A DNA stretch of 64,000 nucleotides from Gigaspora rosea (Eukaryota; Glomeromycota; Glomeromycetes; Diversisporales; Gigasporaceae), in the NCBI GenBank assembly GCA_003550325.1, contig QKWP01000219.1:168554-232553 (forward strand). Reading direction: 5' to 3'. Below the pieces are notes generated by a model, which was not told the origin of the DNA, did not search any database, and saw only the letters and a list, made by a program, of their open reading frames with translations. How positions within the stretch are numbered: position 1 is the first letter of the stretch; each line of letters opens with the position of its first letter. The position numbers and the translations under genes were made by a program. Below are positions 22,776 to 33,882 of the stretch, piece after piece.

Positions 22776-22963
22776 AAGACCCTGAGCAATTCATAAACAG
22801 CTAACAATAGTAAAAAATTGTTATATATTTCTTAAAATGGGAAAGATCTACAAAACCAGTTAAAAATAAGCCTTTATATTGCTAAATATAGAAAAGATCT
22901 ACAAAAATAGTTAAACAATAAGCAAAAGCAAATTGTCACCTATCTATGTATAGCTCAGATCCT
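22776..22963. mobile_element. hAT-type MITE, copy 3 (divergent)
   Basis: Flanked by GTTAGGTG and GTTAGGTA (7 of 8). Interior GGGAAAGATCTACAAAA and CCTATCTATGTATAGC motifs match copies 1 and 2. The left TIR is diverged (AAGACCCTGAGC). Confidence 0.65.
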
Positions 22964-23044
22964 GTTAGGTAAAGTTATAGAAATTCCAATTTTAGTTTTT
23001 ATAAGGTTTTTGAGTGTTCTGAACATTTTTACTTAGAGTATCTA

Positions 23045-23558
23045 AGGGGGCATCCATAAATAATGTTATGTACCCCATAGTAGTGCTTGAACCCCCTCAA
23101 AATTTTTCAAAATCTATATATTTATATATAAAATTTTACAAAAACTTGAATATATTGTGATACAGTGATCCGATTTGGATGATTTAGGTACTATTCAATT
23201 CGTCTCAGTGAGATGAATCCAATGATACCAAAATCATTTCATTTGGATTACTGGATCAAAGTTATTGACAAAAAACTATTGATTTTATAGTAATTTTATA
23301 GGAAAACATAATAACCAATAGTATTTGGCCAATAACTTTTGATCTAGTGATCAAAATGAAATAAAATTGGTACCATTCGACTTCTCTCACCGAGATGAAT
23401 CGAATGGTACCAAAATCATTAAATTTTGACCACTAGTTCAATTTTTAGTCAATTTTTTCTAAAAAAATTATGTTATATTTTTTTAACCTTTTTACATATT
23501 GGGAAAAACATTATCTTTTGTCCAACCCCTCTTGTATAACGTTATTTATGGATACCCT
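23045..23558. mobile_element. MITE with AGGGGGCATCCATAAATAA ends, carrying two palindromic modules
   Basis: Left end AGGGGGCATCCATAAATAATGTTAT and right end AACGTTATTTATGGATACCCT are complementary. Modules at 23172-23247 and 23351-23431 match those at 12508, 12654 and 12828. Non-coding. Confidence 0.65.
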
Positions 23559-23954
23559 AATTCTGTTATTTAGTATATTTTAAAGATATAAGCACTCCAG
23601 TAATCGATTACTACCAGTTATGGTTAGTAATATTTTTATAATTTATATATATTATAATTTAGAAAATATCTAATAATCATCAAAGGTGATTATCACCTAT
23701 GATATACAATGCAAAATAAAATAATCGAAAGGTTAATAGTAAAATTTAGCAAGGAATTTTTTTTTTGTATAAAAAAATAGCATAAACAACATTTTAGATT
23801 AGAAGCAATTTTAGCAATTTTGTAAAAATTCTTTGTTTTTGTTACACAAAATTAATCTACACATTACACCTGATCCTGAATTTTAATTAGCAAATTGACT
23901 ATAGGTAATATAATTTTCTATAATTTATTGATTTATTATTTAATAAATAATATA

Positions 23955-24105
23955 AGGGTATTGACATTTATTACCTAATATCCATTTTCTATAGAGGCTT
24001 ACAGGTAATATTTTCATCAAATTTAATTAGCTAAAATTTTATATGAGGTAAGATTTGGCTTAACTCCCATCCCCTAAAATATTATCTATAAATATCAACA
24101 CCCTA
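23955..24105. mobile_element. MITE of the AGGGTATTGACATTTATTAC family
   Basis: Left AGGGTATTGACATTTATTAC; right ATCAACACCCT. Same layout as 1417-1579. Confidence 0.55.
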
Positions 24106-24377
24106 ACTGAAATATACAAATGTAAAGATAATCTACATGTAACTATGTATGTTTTCTCTTGGCGGCAATCAAATACTTTGTGTACTAACATGTTAGCACG
24201 TTCTACAATGCCATATTTTGTAAAAAATTTAATCTTAAATAGCTTCGGGTTTCGGATAAGGTTTCGGGTTTCAGATGAGGTTTCGGAGTTTCAGAAGAGG
24301 TTATGGAAGCTATAATCCGAAACCCAACACTTTCTGATTTAGCAAAAAAGGTTTCGGTGCCCAACTCTAATTTAGAT

Positions 24378-25283
24378 AAGTTCGAAAAGAAAATAAATAA
24401 ACATAATAGATGATAAAATTTTTGAAAATTTCCCAAAAATTTCGGATGTGGGCCATAATCAGCCGTTAGTCAGCTGATTAGCCCTATGCGTTGATAAAGT
24501 CACGCTAGGGTTATTATTGCGAGGATCACCCTTTTGTAGCTTTTATGAATTAAGGCTTGTAATAGCGATTGTATGATATTCATGTGATTGAGATTAAAGA
24601 TATTATATGATTGAGATCATAGATGAAGGTTATAAGAGATACATGTGGGCATAATTGGGGTGCTTTCTTACTTCGCTTGTCTTGTCTACTTGTTCTCTTC
24701 TCTGCCTGATTACGATTTGGCTTTTCGTTACTGGCCCATTACCCCACCCTTTTTAAAAGACGTTGCATCTTGCCAGTTGTCATGCACGTAAGATTGAATA
24801 TGTCATACCACAGCATTGGCGAAAAAAATAAAATAAAAATAAAAATAAAAATATAAATAAAAATAAATAAAATAAAAAGAGAAAAAGTAAAAAGTAAAAG
24901 TAGAAGTAGAATGCGCCACACCATAGTATGGGCCCACACACTGCCTGCACTTCCGAACCTTATTTTGTACTTTATCACGTGAACACATAGTGACAAGCTA
25001 AATATATAAATAACATGTAAACATAGTAAAATTGACAAAGAGTACAAGTATGTCAAAATATTGAAATAGAAGAGAAAAGTAGTGAAGTGGGGCACTACTC
25101 CCATATGTATCTTCATAATGTCATATTTAATAAAGCATCTGAGCGAAAATAATTTAGTAGGAAAGCATGTGGCTTAAATCATTATTGTCAAAAAATTCGA
25201 TAGCGGTTTGCATTTACGTATTTGATGATGTCAATTTTGTTTGTAACATAAATTTATAAATTTTTTAATAAGAAAATTTTTGA
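24378..25283. other. 5' flank of block A with an insertion of unknown type
   Basis: 24410-24490 and 25148-25283 match block E (53925-54140). About 650 bp between them (24495-25145) are absent from E and have no clear TIR. They include an (AAAAT)n low-complexity stretch (24820-24900). The minus-strand ORF through it is compositionally driven and not taken as a gene. Confidence 0.45.
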
Positions 25284-25620
25284 GCAATGCTATTTGTACC
25301 CCCATTTTTGTTCTTTATACTCCCTCCTATTTAAAATCATTTAGCTGATTTTCATATACGTAATATAAAAATGTAAATGATTAAAGTTTTTTTAATTTAG
25401 GATGATGGAATTGTTTTTCTATATAAATAATTAATATTATTGCAATAAAAGATATTAACTGTTAACTTTACATTTGTAGTTAATTATAATATTATTTATA
25501 TAAAAGTACTGCAGGTTATATTATTTTTGCACTGCAACTATATCATAAGACATTGATTAAATAATTTTGTTACATGGGCAGGGTGTATGAATAGAAAAAG
25601 GGAGGTACAAATAGCAAGTT
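25284..25620. mobile_element. MITE with AATGCTATTTGTACC ends
   Basis: TIR AATGCTATTTGTACCCCC with complement GGAGGTACAAATAGCAAGTT. The left half is also present at 54115 in block E. Confidence 0.65.
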
Positions 25621-26741
25621 CCTATTTAATAGGCAAATAAATTAATAATAAATTAATATAAATAATTTAAAACAAATAAATCCAAGTGACATGATATATA
25701 GTTTTTTAAATTTGCTAATTAATAAAAATTTTATGTTATTAAATAAGTTATTTGTAGATAAAATAAAACCAAATGAGAGATTAAATCTTTTTAATAAATT
25801 TTTTTGAATTCTTAAATCAAAAGAACTCAACAAAAGCTTGATCAAATTTTTTTACAAATTTTTCTTAAATGAATTTACAAGTTTTAAAATTGCTTTAAAA
25901 AATCTTTTACTAAATTAATTAATTCATTATGGGTTATTTTTGTTCAATGGTTCAAGGAATTAGAATCAATTTGGTGTGTCTCTACTAACTCTTTCCATTT
26001 TTATGGGTGCATTATGTCTAATATCTCTTTTCATGCCATTAAAGAATTAATTGGGTTTTTATTCTGACGATTTTTGAAAACAAGATGATGTTGAACCGTT
26101 TTAAATTTATTACATTCCAATAAATTAAATATACAAAATTCGATTCTCAAGTTTTACCAGGTGCTGGATTAAATATATGTGAATTAACACGAAATATGAA
26201 GAAAATATTTAAGGGTACTTTAATACGTTAATAAAAGATAATGCCAGATTTTTTTATATTAATAACGAAACTCTAGTGCTCCTGCTAGCTAAAAAAATTA
26301 TTACTGAAAATCTATATTTTGCTATTAATAAAAATAAACCTATAATTTTATATACTTAAAAAAACAACAAATTATTGTCGATTTTCTTTATTTAATACTG
26401 GAGAAGTTATAGGCTTAATCTGGTCTATATATTTAGTTTTTTAAGAAGCTAATTACAGAATTTATAAATAAGGAAAATATTTAAATAAATAAATAGATAA
26501 ATATAAATATAGATGTATTATGATAAATTTAGTAAATTTATAGATTCATATAATTTTTCACTTGAAAATTTTAAGACACAGCAATAAGGTTTAACCTCAT
26601 AATTCAAATTAATAACCCAAAATTTATTAAAGAATTTTCACATCAATATTAAGTTTATATAAAGTAACTACATAAGGGTAATAACTGCTAGTACTGTACC
26701 ACTGTGTAACTGCATTGTACCAAACTTATAAATAGATAAAC
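25621..26741. repeat. Duplicated AT-rich spacer (B block)
   Basis: 25655-26220 aligns, with indels, to 42630-43100 (shared AAATAAATCYAAGTGACAT, AAGTTTTACCAGGT, GGATTAAATA). The rest, to 26741, is AT-rich without genes. Confidence 0.6.
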
Positions 26742-27028
26742 CAGCTTAAAAAAAATTTTCTTGGAATTGTTCAGAAAAGTCTAAAATTATCCGTTTGTTG
26801 TTCAGAAGATAGACACCGTTCTGAACATTTTAAATGATGTTTATTGGATGTATATGTTTTTATATGCTTTTTATACATTCTTTATATAATAATTTTTAAT
26901 TAAACATTTCTATTTTTACATCTCGTGCAAACATCATAATTAAATAGTATAAACATTTAACAGGATTTAAAATGGTCAGAACGAGTTGAATTTCTGAACA
27001 ATTCCAAGAGATTTTTTTTATAAAGCAG
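26742..27028. mobile_element. MITE with CTTGGAATTGTTCAGAAA ends
   Basis: The left arm (CAGCTTAAAAAAAATTTTCTTGGAATTG...) and the right arm are complementary for about 38 bp with few mismatches. Non-coding. Confidence 0.7.
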
Positions 27029-28776
27029 TTAAATTATTTAGAATTTATTTTGCAATATATGTAATAAATCACTTCTTATTAAGTTTTTTATTGAAATTGA
27101 TCTAAGTATAAATTGTATATTTTAAATTTTAACTTTTATAAACATAAATGTAGGCAGTCAACAGCGCTCTTACTTACACTTATTTATTATATAATCAGTT
27201 TCTTCATCTTTATTAGTTTGTCACTATTTACAGTTTCGTAGTTTAAGATTTTAATTGACAAAGATGAAAATTAGGTTTCGATTTCGTCAGCGCAAAACCT
27301 CGAGGTTTCGTATAACAACTATACTTATATTAAAACAAATTATATAGATTATATTCACAAAACAGTATATATATTCTTAGAGAATTTTATAGTTACATTA
27401 TTTTACAAATTAAATAAGCTTGTAGAATAGTCTCATTTTACAGATTTAGTTTATCTAAAGAAAAGGATAAACACAAAGTGGAGGATATAAAATAAGGAGC
27501 GTTGCTTATGCAGCCCAAAAGTATCAAAAAGTCAAACATACAAATCAACTATCAATACTTATGGGTTGATATTGTGGCAGAAACAACAATCAGATAAATA
27601 CTTTACCGTTTGATTATAATTAACTTTAATTATTTATGTTAAACAAAACATTAATGCCAAAATTTTAGACAAGATACGACCTGATCTTTTTATTATATTA
27701 CCTAAGCAATATATGGATCAAGATCGAAGAATGACCTACTATCGAAAATATTGCTTTAAAATTTCATAGGTATAAAGGTATTCCTCTGATAATACCAATA
27801 ATATTAGTCGATATTAAAAAGAATTTATGAACACGGTTACTAAACAAAAATATTGTAACAAAAATATCTGTAACAAAAATATCTGTAACAAAAATATCTG
27901 TAACAAAAATATCTGTAACAAAAATATCTATAACAAATAATTTGTAACAAATAAAAAATAGTTAATAATAAAAATCGATGCATTTTTTTAATTTCATATG
28001 CATACAATCATAGTTGGCACGAACCTTCAATGGTCAATTTTGATGTGACCAGTTTGACAAACTTGATCAGTTTGGTCTGAGGGTTTTGACTAGTTAAATT
28101 GGTTAAGCGATATAATACAGTTAAGCATCCCAAGTCCGATCCGGTCAAAACTGATAATCTGTCAAATCTAATAAAAAATTAATCTGTCAACTCTGTTTTT
28201 GCTATAGTTTATAATGATTTCAAATCTGATTATTGTATGGGTATACTGAATAACCAATTACACAAACGGGTTCATATTTAAATCCCGTGCCTTCAGCACG
28301 GAATATGAACCCGTGAGTAACTAAGTTATTCATTACATACCCATACAATAACTATAATTTACTGATACAAAACCTGTCCATCATGCATATTGGTTTGGGA
28401 AGTTCAATTGTAATTGAATTTGGAAATAGTTAGAATGAATTAGTAGAAACAAAATGGAATAAAAAAAGGACTAATTAAATGAGTTTAAACAGATTTTCTT
28501 TACATAAAAAAAATAATAATAGAGTAAGTTTGATAATAGCATTATTAAGGATAGCAATATCTATAAGATAGCCCAAATAAGATATTATTGATTAGGAAAT
28601 TGTGCTAGAATTATTCTTTATTTTATTTATTATTAATTTAAAAATAAATAGATATTAAAAAAATCATATTAAATAAGATTCATTGATAACTTTCTTAAAA
28701 AAAGCAATAATTAATTTGAATGAAACAAATATGAAACTCCCCAAATTAAATAAGACTGAAGTTTAGTAATTGCACT
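27029..28776 (-). repeat. Duplicated 3' flank of stub gene B
   Basis: From about 27350 it matches the flanks of copies A, C and D. It contains a 15-bp tandem repeat AAAAATATCTGTAAC, about seven units at 27846-27945, and the pogo-like MITE. 27029-27350 is AT-rich with no feature seen. Confidence 0.75.
28118..28410. mobile_element. Pogo-like MITE in block B, interrupted by a second MITE
   Basis: Same element as 18608-18749. It is split at about 28232 by a 119-bp hairpin element (28232-28350) with ends ATTGTATGGGTA/TACCCATACAAT and an inner hairpin ACGGGTTCATATT/AATATGAACCCGT. Confidence 0.65.
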
Positions 28777-29003
28777 TTAATTCCTTTTTTGAATTTGTAA
28801 CATTTCATATTCTGATACTGAAACCAACCCTTTATATTTCTAATTGCTATTTCATATGCATATTGACTACATAAACATTTTACCAAAATATGCACCAAAA
28901 CACGGACCACTACTAGAAGAACTATAAATTGCATATTGTTTACACGACTTAAGATAGAGGAAAGAATAATTCCATTTTTAAAGAAAAAATAAAGCTATCA
29001 TTA
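28777..29003 (-). pseudogene. BTB-BACK-TLDc gene B, 3' stub
   Basis: Only the last ~75 codons of the TLDc domain survive (YAYEIAIRN readable, with one frame change shortly after). Upstream the homology stops at about 29003 inside the equivalent of the DSFIF strand and joins the distal 3' flank of block C. This looks like a deletion or unequal exchange between two tandem copies that removed the rest of gene B. Not expressed as a protein of the family. Confidence 0.8.
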
Positions 29004-30368
29004 TATACACAAGTATATATTCTTAGAGATTTTATAGTTACAGTATTTTGCAAACTTAACATGCTTGTTGAATAGCCTTATTTTACAAATTTTGGTTTAT
29101 TTAAAAAAAAGCATAACCACAAAGTAGAAGATATAAAATCTAGAGTGTTGCCTGATGCTGCCCTAAAAGTATTAAAAAGTCATAAATACAAATCAACTAT
29201 CGATACTTTTGGTTTGATATTGTGGCAGAAATAACAATCAGACCAAGACTTTACTATATATTATAATTTACTTTGATGATTTATGTTAAAAAAGCCACTA
29301 AGCAAAATTTTAACAAGATGCAACCTGATATCTTTATTAAATTGGTTAAGCAATGTATGGATCCAGATCATAAAACGACCAGACATTGTTTTAAAATTTC
29401 ATAGGCATTAAGATATTCATTCTTCTGATAAAACCAATAATGTTTGTCAATATTAAAAGAATTTACAATCATTAAACAAAAATATCAGCAATAAAAATAC
29501 CTGCAAAAATAATTTGTAACAAATAAAAAATGTTCTAATATTAAAATCAATATATTCTTTTAAATTTTATATGCATATAATCATAGTTGGCACAGACCTG
29601 TCAATGGTCAATCTTGATGTGACCAGTTGGACAATCTTGATCAGTTTAGTCCATGGGTTTTGGACTAGTTAAATTGATTAGTTTTATATAATACAGTTGA
29701 CCCAATACCGATCCTGCCAAAACTGATAACCTGTCAAATCTGATAAAAAATTAATCTACCAAGTCGCTTTTTGCTATATGAATTTAATTGTTTATAATGA
29801 GTTCAAATCCAATAACCTCCAAAATACCAATACAAAACAAGTTCACCTTGCATACCGGTTTGGGAGGTTCAACCATAACTTAATTCGGAAATAACAATAG
29901 TTTTTGTTAGAATGCATTAGTAGAAACAATATAAAATAAGGAAAGGACTAATTAAATGAGTTTAAACAGATTTTAAAGATATCTACACAAAAAAATGATA
30001 GATTAAGTTTGATAGCAGTATTATTAAGGATAGCAATTTCTATTTGATAGCTCAAATAAGATATCATTGATTAGGAAATTGTACTAAGATTTACTTTTTT
30101 TAAAAAAAAATATATTATAAAAATTTATCAAAATTTTCTATAAGTTCTATTTTAATTTCTGTATCTGTAATTTTGTTATTTATATATTAAAGAAGTGCTT
30201 AAAAACTAAATCATTTACGAATTTTAAAGATCAATGTATGTGAAAAAGATCATATAAATAAGATTCTTTGATAGCTTCCTTAAAAAAAAAGTAGTAACAG
30301 TAATTATATTTTATGAATAAATTTGAAACTTCCTAAATTATATAAGACTAAAGTTTAATAATTGCACT
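29004..30368 (-). repeat. Duplicated 3' flank of gene C
   Basis: Collinear with 43430-44775, highly similar. Contains the pogo-like MITE (29694-29874). No gene. Confidence 0.8.
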
Positions 30369-31870
30369 TTAATTCTTTTTTTGAATTTGAAATATTTCAT
30401 ATTCTGATACTGAAAACGAATTTTTTGTATTTCTAATTGCTATTTCATATGCATATTTCCTACAATAAGTTATATTTTGAAGCATACGAAGATCACCTTC
30501 AGCATAAAATGCACCAAAACATGGACCAGAACTAGGAGTATTATAAATTGCATATTCAGTATTTTTTACACGACTTAAAATAGAGGAAAGTATAGAGCCA
30601 TTTTTCAAAGAAAAAATAAAGCTATCATCGCATTTTGTCCAGTAACCTTTTTTTGATTTATCCCATTGAGTTGGATTATAACCGCCAAGAATTTCATCAG
30701 TATTATTAACCTTCACTACCACAATAGTATTTTCTTGCTTGTCACATAGCTTCCAAAATGTATCGGGAGTAAAACCATCTCTAGTACCACGAAGAAGTAA
30801 TTTAAATTCATACGGATTATCTTCTATTGAATATGGATTAGCTTTTTTATCAATCCATGATGCAATTTCGGCTGCATGTTCTTCATTAATAACTGTTGAA
30901 AATGATTCCATCGCACGCGTTGGTAATTTGGGTTTCAAAATTATTCGAGGTGGAAGAATTTTTGATGAAATTTCTCGATTTGGATTGGTAATCCTTTTCA
31001 TTATATCTTTCCAAAGATCTCGTTCTAGGATTGCTTGATATGGTTCTATTTTATCAACAATATCATCTCGAAAATAACGGATATGAGGTAAACAATTTTG
31101 TAAAGTAGTTTTTAAAGTTTGAAAATTTTCAGGAGTCAAATCTTCTGGTCCACTTGATTGTAAGTTTGGATTTTGTGCAATACCCCATTTAATTACATAA
31201 TTCCAAATTTTTAATTCCTCCATTTGTAAATCATCTCGAAGGGATACTAATGCATTTTCTTGAAGTGATGTAAATTCTTCAGAGTCAAAAATCTTAGCTG
31301 GATACTTTACCAAAAAATTATTACACCATTTTTGCAAATTTTGAAATTGATTATTTTGAAAGCTTTTTTGATAAATTTTTGTAAAATGTAAACGAAGCCA
31401 GTGAGATTTTTCTTCAATCAAGTGCTTTTCAAGGAATGTAGTCAATTCTTCAAGAAGAAACTCATTAGCCATAATTAAAAGATCAAAAATGAATGATGTA
31501 TCTTGATTTTCTAATAAAATTACTCCTCCATAAATATATCTGCATTAAATTTATAAATTTTGCAAGATTAATTCTTGTGCATATAATAAATTTTATGATA
31601 AATGTGTTATATAACTTACTTAATAATGACTTCAAATTGTTCAATAGAAGTACATTTTAAATTAATTGTTTTTATATTACTATTATCTTTGCAGATTTTT
31701 GCTAATTCGTTACGAAAATACAAAGATCTATATCTTAAAATATTTGAATGTGCTTGAAATATACTTGCATTTGATGACTCTCCTATTTTAATAATTACAT
31801 TGAAATCTTCTTTATCATCAAGAAGTTCAAGATAGTTATTTGAAAGTTTTTCAAAGAATTTCTCCCTCAT
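30369..31870 (-). CDS. BTB-BACK-TLDc domain protein (gene C), intact
   Basis: Two exons on the minus strand: 31870-31620 and 31539-30369, with an 80-nt intron (GTAAGT...TGCAG) splitting a Lys codon. The splice gives a 473-residue protein. I take the ATG of MREKFFEKL because the homologous E copy also starts with ATG at this point. BTB/POZ covers about residues 1-115 (DFNVIIKIG, FQAHSNILRYRSLYF, then IKYIYGG across the junction). BACK covers about 120-240 (ANEFLLEELTTFLEKHLI, WNYVIKWG) and TLDc about 300-470 (INEEHAAEIASWI, LLLRGTRDGF, ILGGYNP, GPCFGAFYAEGDLRM). Relative to D it lacks 6 nt and 9 nt in frame. BTB-BACK proteins often serve as Cul3 adaptors, and TLDc domains are tied to oxidative-stress tolerance and V-ATPase in animals. 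In this fungal family the function is unknown. High confidence in the gene model. Confidence 0.93.
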
Positions 31871-33475
31871 TTCGGTCAATTATAGTAGTATGCACGTACG
31901 TACGTACAGTACGAAATTGATTTTATTGGCCGGAGCGTAGCGGAGGACTTTATATGTTTACGTAAGGTGATACAAAAGTTACATTTTTGATGCATCAATA
32001 ATAAAAATATCAAAAATGTAACTTCTGTATTGGTGTCTGTCCGCATGTGTATAATAGTTACATTTTTGATGCATCATATTGTTTTGACTTGTGTCGCATC
32101 AAAAAATGAAATTAGATCTTAGTGCGCTTCGGACACACAATGCTGTGCATTAACCTAGTAGTAATATCAAAAATGTAACTTCTGTATTTGGTGCTGTCCG
32201 CATGTGTATAATTGTTACCTTTTTGATACACCGTATTGTTTTTGATTTGTGTCGCATCAAAAAAATGAAATTAGATCTTAGTTGTTATTGCTCTTCGGAC
32301 ACACAATGCTGTGCATTAACCTAGTAAATAGAAAAGGTTGCACAAATGGTTACATGACACAGCATGCGAATGCAGCTAAATATCACATGATTCGTAGGAT
32401 TCAGATAAATCCGGAAAAGAAAATGAATAAACTTAATAGATGATGCGCACGAATGAGCTTAACTAAACTTTGAAAATTTCCCGAAATATTTCGGATGTGT
32501 TCCATTAATCAGCCGTTAGCCAGCCGCTTAGCCGATAGCATGCGGCTTAAATACTATTATTTTTGAAAATGATCTTTTTAAGCTGCTTTTAATTACGTAT
32601 TATCGAAGTTATAGAAGAATAACTTCTATATAAATTTCTAGATAAAGTTTTGCATCCTTGTGTTGGTTTTTGATCATCTGAATTTTATAATAAAACAAAC
32701 CGGGCCAACCGGGTAACCGTGACCGTTTTTTTTTATTCTTATAGTTTAAATAACTCAAAAATAATAGAAAACCCTGAGAAAATTTTTGATAACTTAATAT
32801 AGAATTATTATTTTTCTGTAAATTTCATTATTAATTAACAAGGGGAAAAGGGCAGATTTTAAAAATATTGACCAAATATGATATGCAAAGCTGGTCAAAT
32901 GATTTAGAATCCTACAGTAGTAGAAGAGTTTATTGATTATAACATTACGAATGCATAAAAGCATGTGAATCGAAATTCGTAAGATTATAATCAAATTCAT
33001 TTGGTGACATATGCACATAGTTTCTTCGTTTTTTCCCATTTAGTTATTCTTATTTTATCAGTTATACTGTCTTTTGCATAGCTCTTTGTTTCCTTCTTTT
33101 TATTTGCCATTTGCCGCTCGGATTTAGTTGGCAATTAGACAAATTAAGAGTGTTTACGTAGTACATCAACAAATTGCCTTATATAATAGTTTACAAAAAT
33201 GGGTTACAATACAGTATCTGCGCAGATGTCGGAGATAAACTGGAAAAAGGGTATGGGGATTTCTGCAGAATTGAGAAAATCATATGCATAATATAGTGGA
33301 ATCACTTTGTCTTTTATAATTTATCCAGTATAATTCGTTCAATAAGTCTAGGTTCATTTTTGAGTCCAATAATAGTTAAGAAGTTCTCGAAGTAATTAGA
33401 TGCGGAGTCTCTTTTAGTGTATACTGTTTTTGTTAATTTTTATTCACCTGTCGTCTCGTCTAAAATTATTAAGTG
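31871..33475 (-). repeat. Duplicated 5' flank of gene C
   Basis: Matches 46293-47465 of block D apart from an insertion at 31927-32326. Starts with a (GTAC)n-like run (CACGTACGTACGTACAGTACG). Shared marks: GCGAATGCAGCTAAATATCACATGATTCG, and CTGTCGTCTCGTCTAAAATTATT at the far end. No gene; any promoter for gene C should lie here, but I see no definite TATA element. Confidence 0.75.
31927..32326. mobile_element. Insertion with two ~157-bp tandem units, absent from block D
   Basis: Block D passes directly from GATTTTAT to AAAAGGAAACGGTTGCAC, while here about 400 bp intervene. It begins GGCCGGAGCGTAGCGGA. Two units (starting near 32006 and 32163) each contain CAAAAATGTAACTTCTGTAT, GCATCAAAAAA, and TTCGGACACACAATGCTGTG. 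Type unknown. Confidence 0.6.
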
Positions 33476-33543
33476 GTAATCTGCAGTTAAAGGGTCAAAA
33501 TTTCATAGTAAAAATCGGCGGAGATTTACTAATTGCCTTATAT

Positions 33544-33836
33544 GGGGGTCGTCTAAAGCCATGTACCCACGTGACATTTTCGTGTAAATCAACCAAATGG
33601 AGGCGCGAAATTTTGTTTACACGGATCAGCCCGAAGAAGTCAAAAAAACAAAAAAAACGCAACATAAAAATGGCATTCTAAACCTACCTTGGGCCATTAA
33701 TAAAAAATGGCAGGAAGGTAATTTTACTTATATTGGTTTTAACCCTAACCCCGACCCTAATGCTAAACAGTCTCTGATATGAATTTTAGCTAAAATTTTA
33801 AAAAATCACGTGGGTACATGGCTTTAGCCATCCCCC
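33544..33836. mobile_element. TIR element with GGCTAAAGCCATGTACCCACGTGA ends
   Basis: Left GGGGGTCGTCTAAAGCCATG and its near-perfect complement at 33800-33836, with TTATAT on each side. It carries a 61-codon ORF (33597-33782, begins MEARNFVYTDQPEE) that I do not recognise and do not call a gene. 293 bp. Confidence 0.75.
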
Positions 33837-33882
33837 TTATATGGAAGTGGAATGCCGTACATTTCCGATCATAATAAAAAAC

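Larger units (their letters stand above)
22153..24369. mobile_element. hAT-like non-autonomous element, 2.2 kb, with nested MITEs
   Basis: TIR TAGAGTTGGGCA with its complement, flanked by ATTCAGAT (22145-22152) and ATTTAGAT (24370-24377), an 8-bp duplication with one mismatch. Subterminal CCGAAAC/GGTTTCGG words at both ends resemble hAT transposase-binding repeats. No transposase is readable. Three MITEs of one family (22324, 22563, 23955), a hAT MITE (22776) and a TATCCATAAATAA element (23045) sit inside it. The orthologous site in block C (near 32394: GGATTCAGATAAATCCGG) lacks the insertion. Confidence 0.8.

Noticed and set aside
24739-25116. 125-codon minus-strand ORF with hydrophobic runs
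   Set aside because: Most of it reads through an (AAAAT)n tract; composition explains the Phe/Ile/Tyr runs, and block E has no equivalent.
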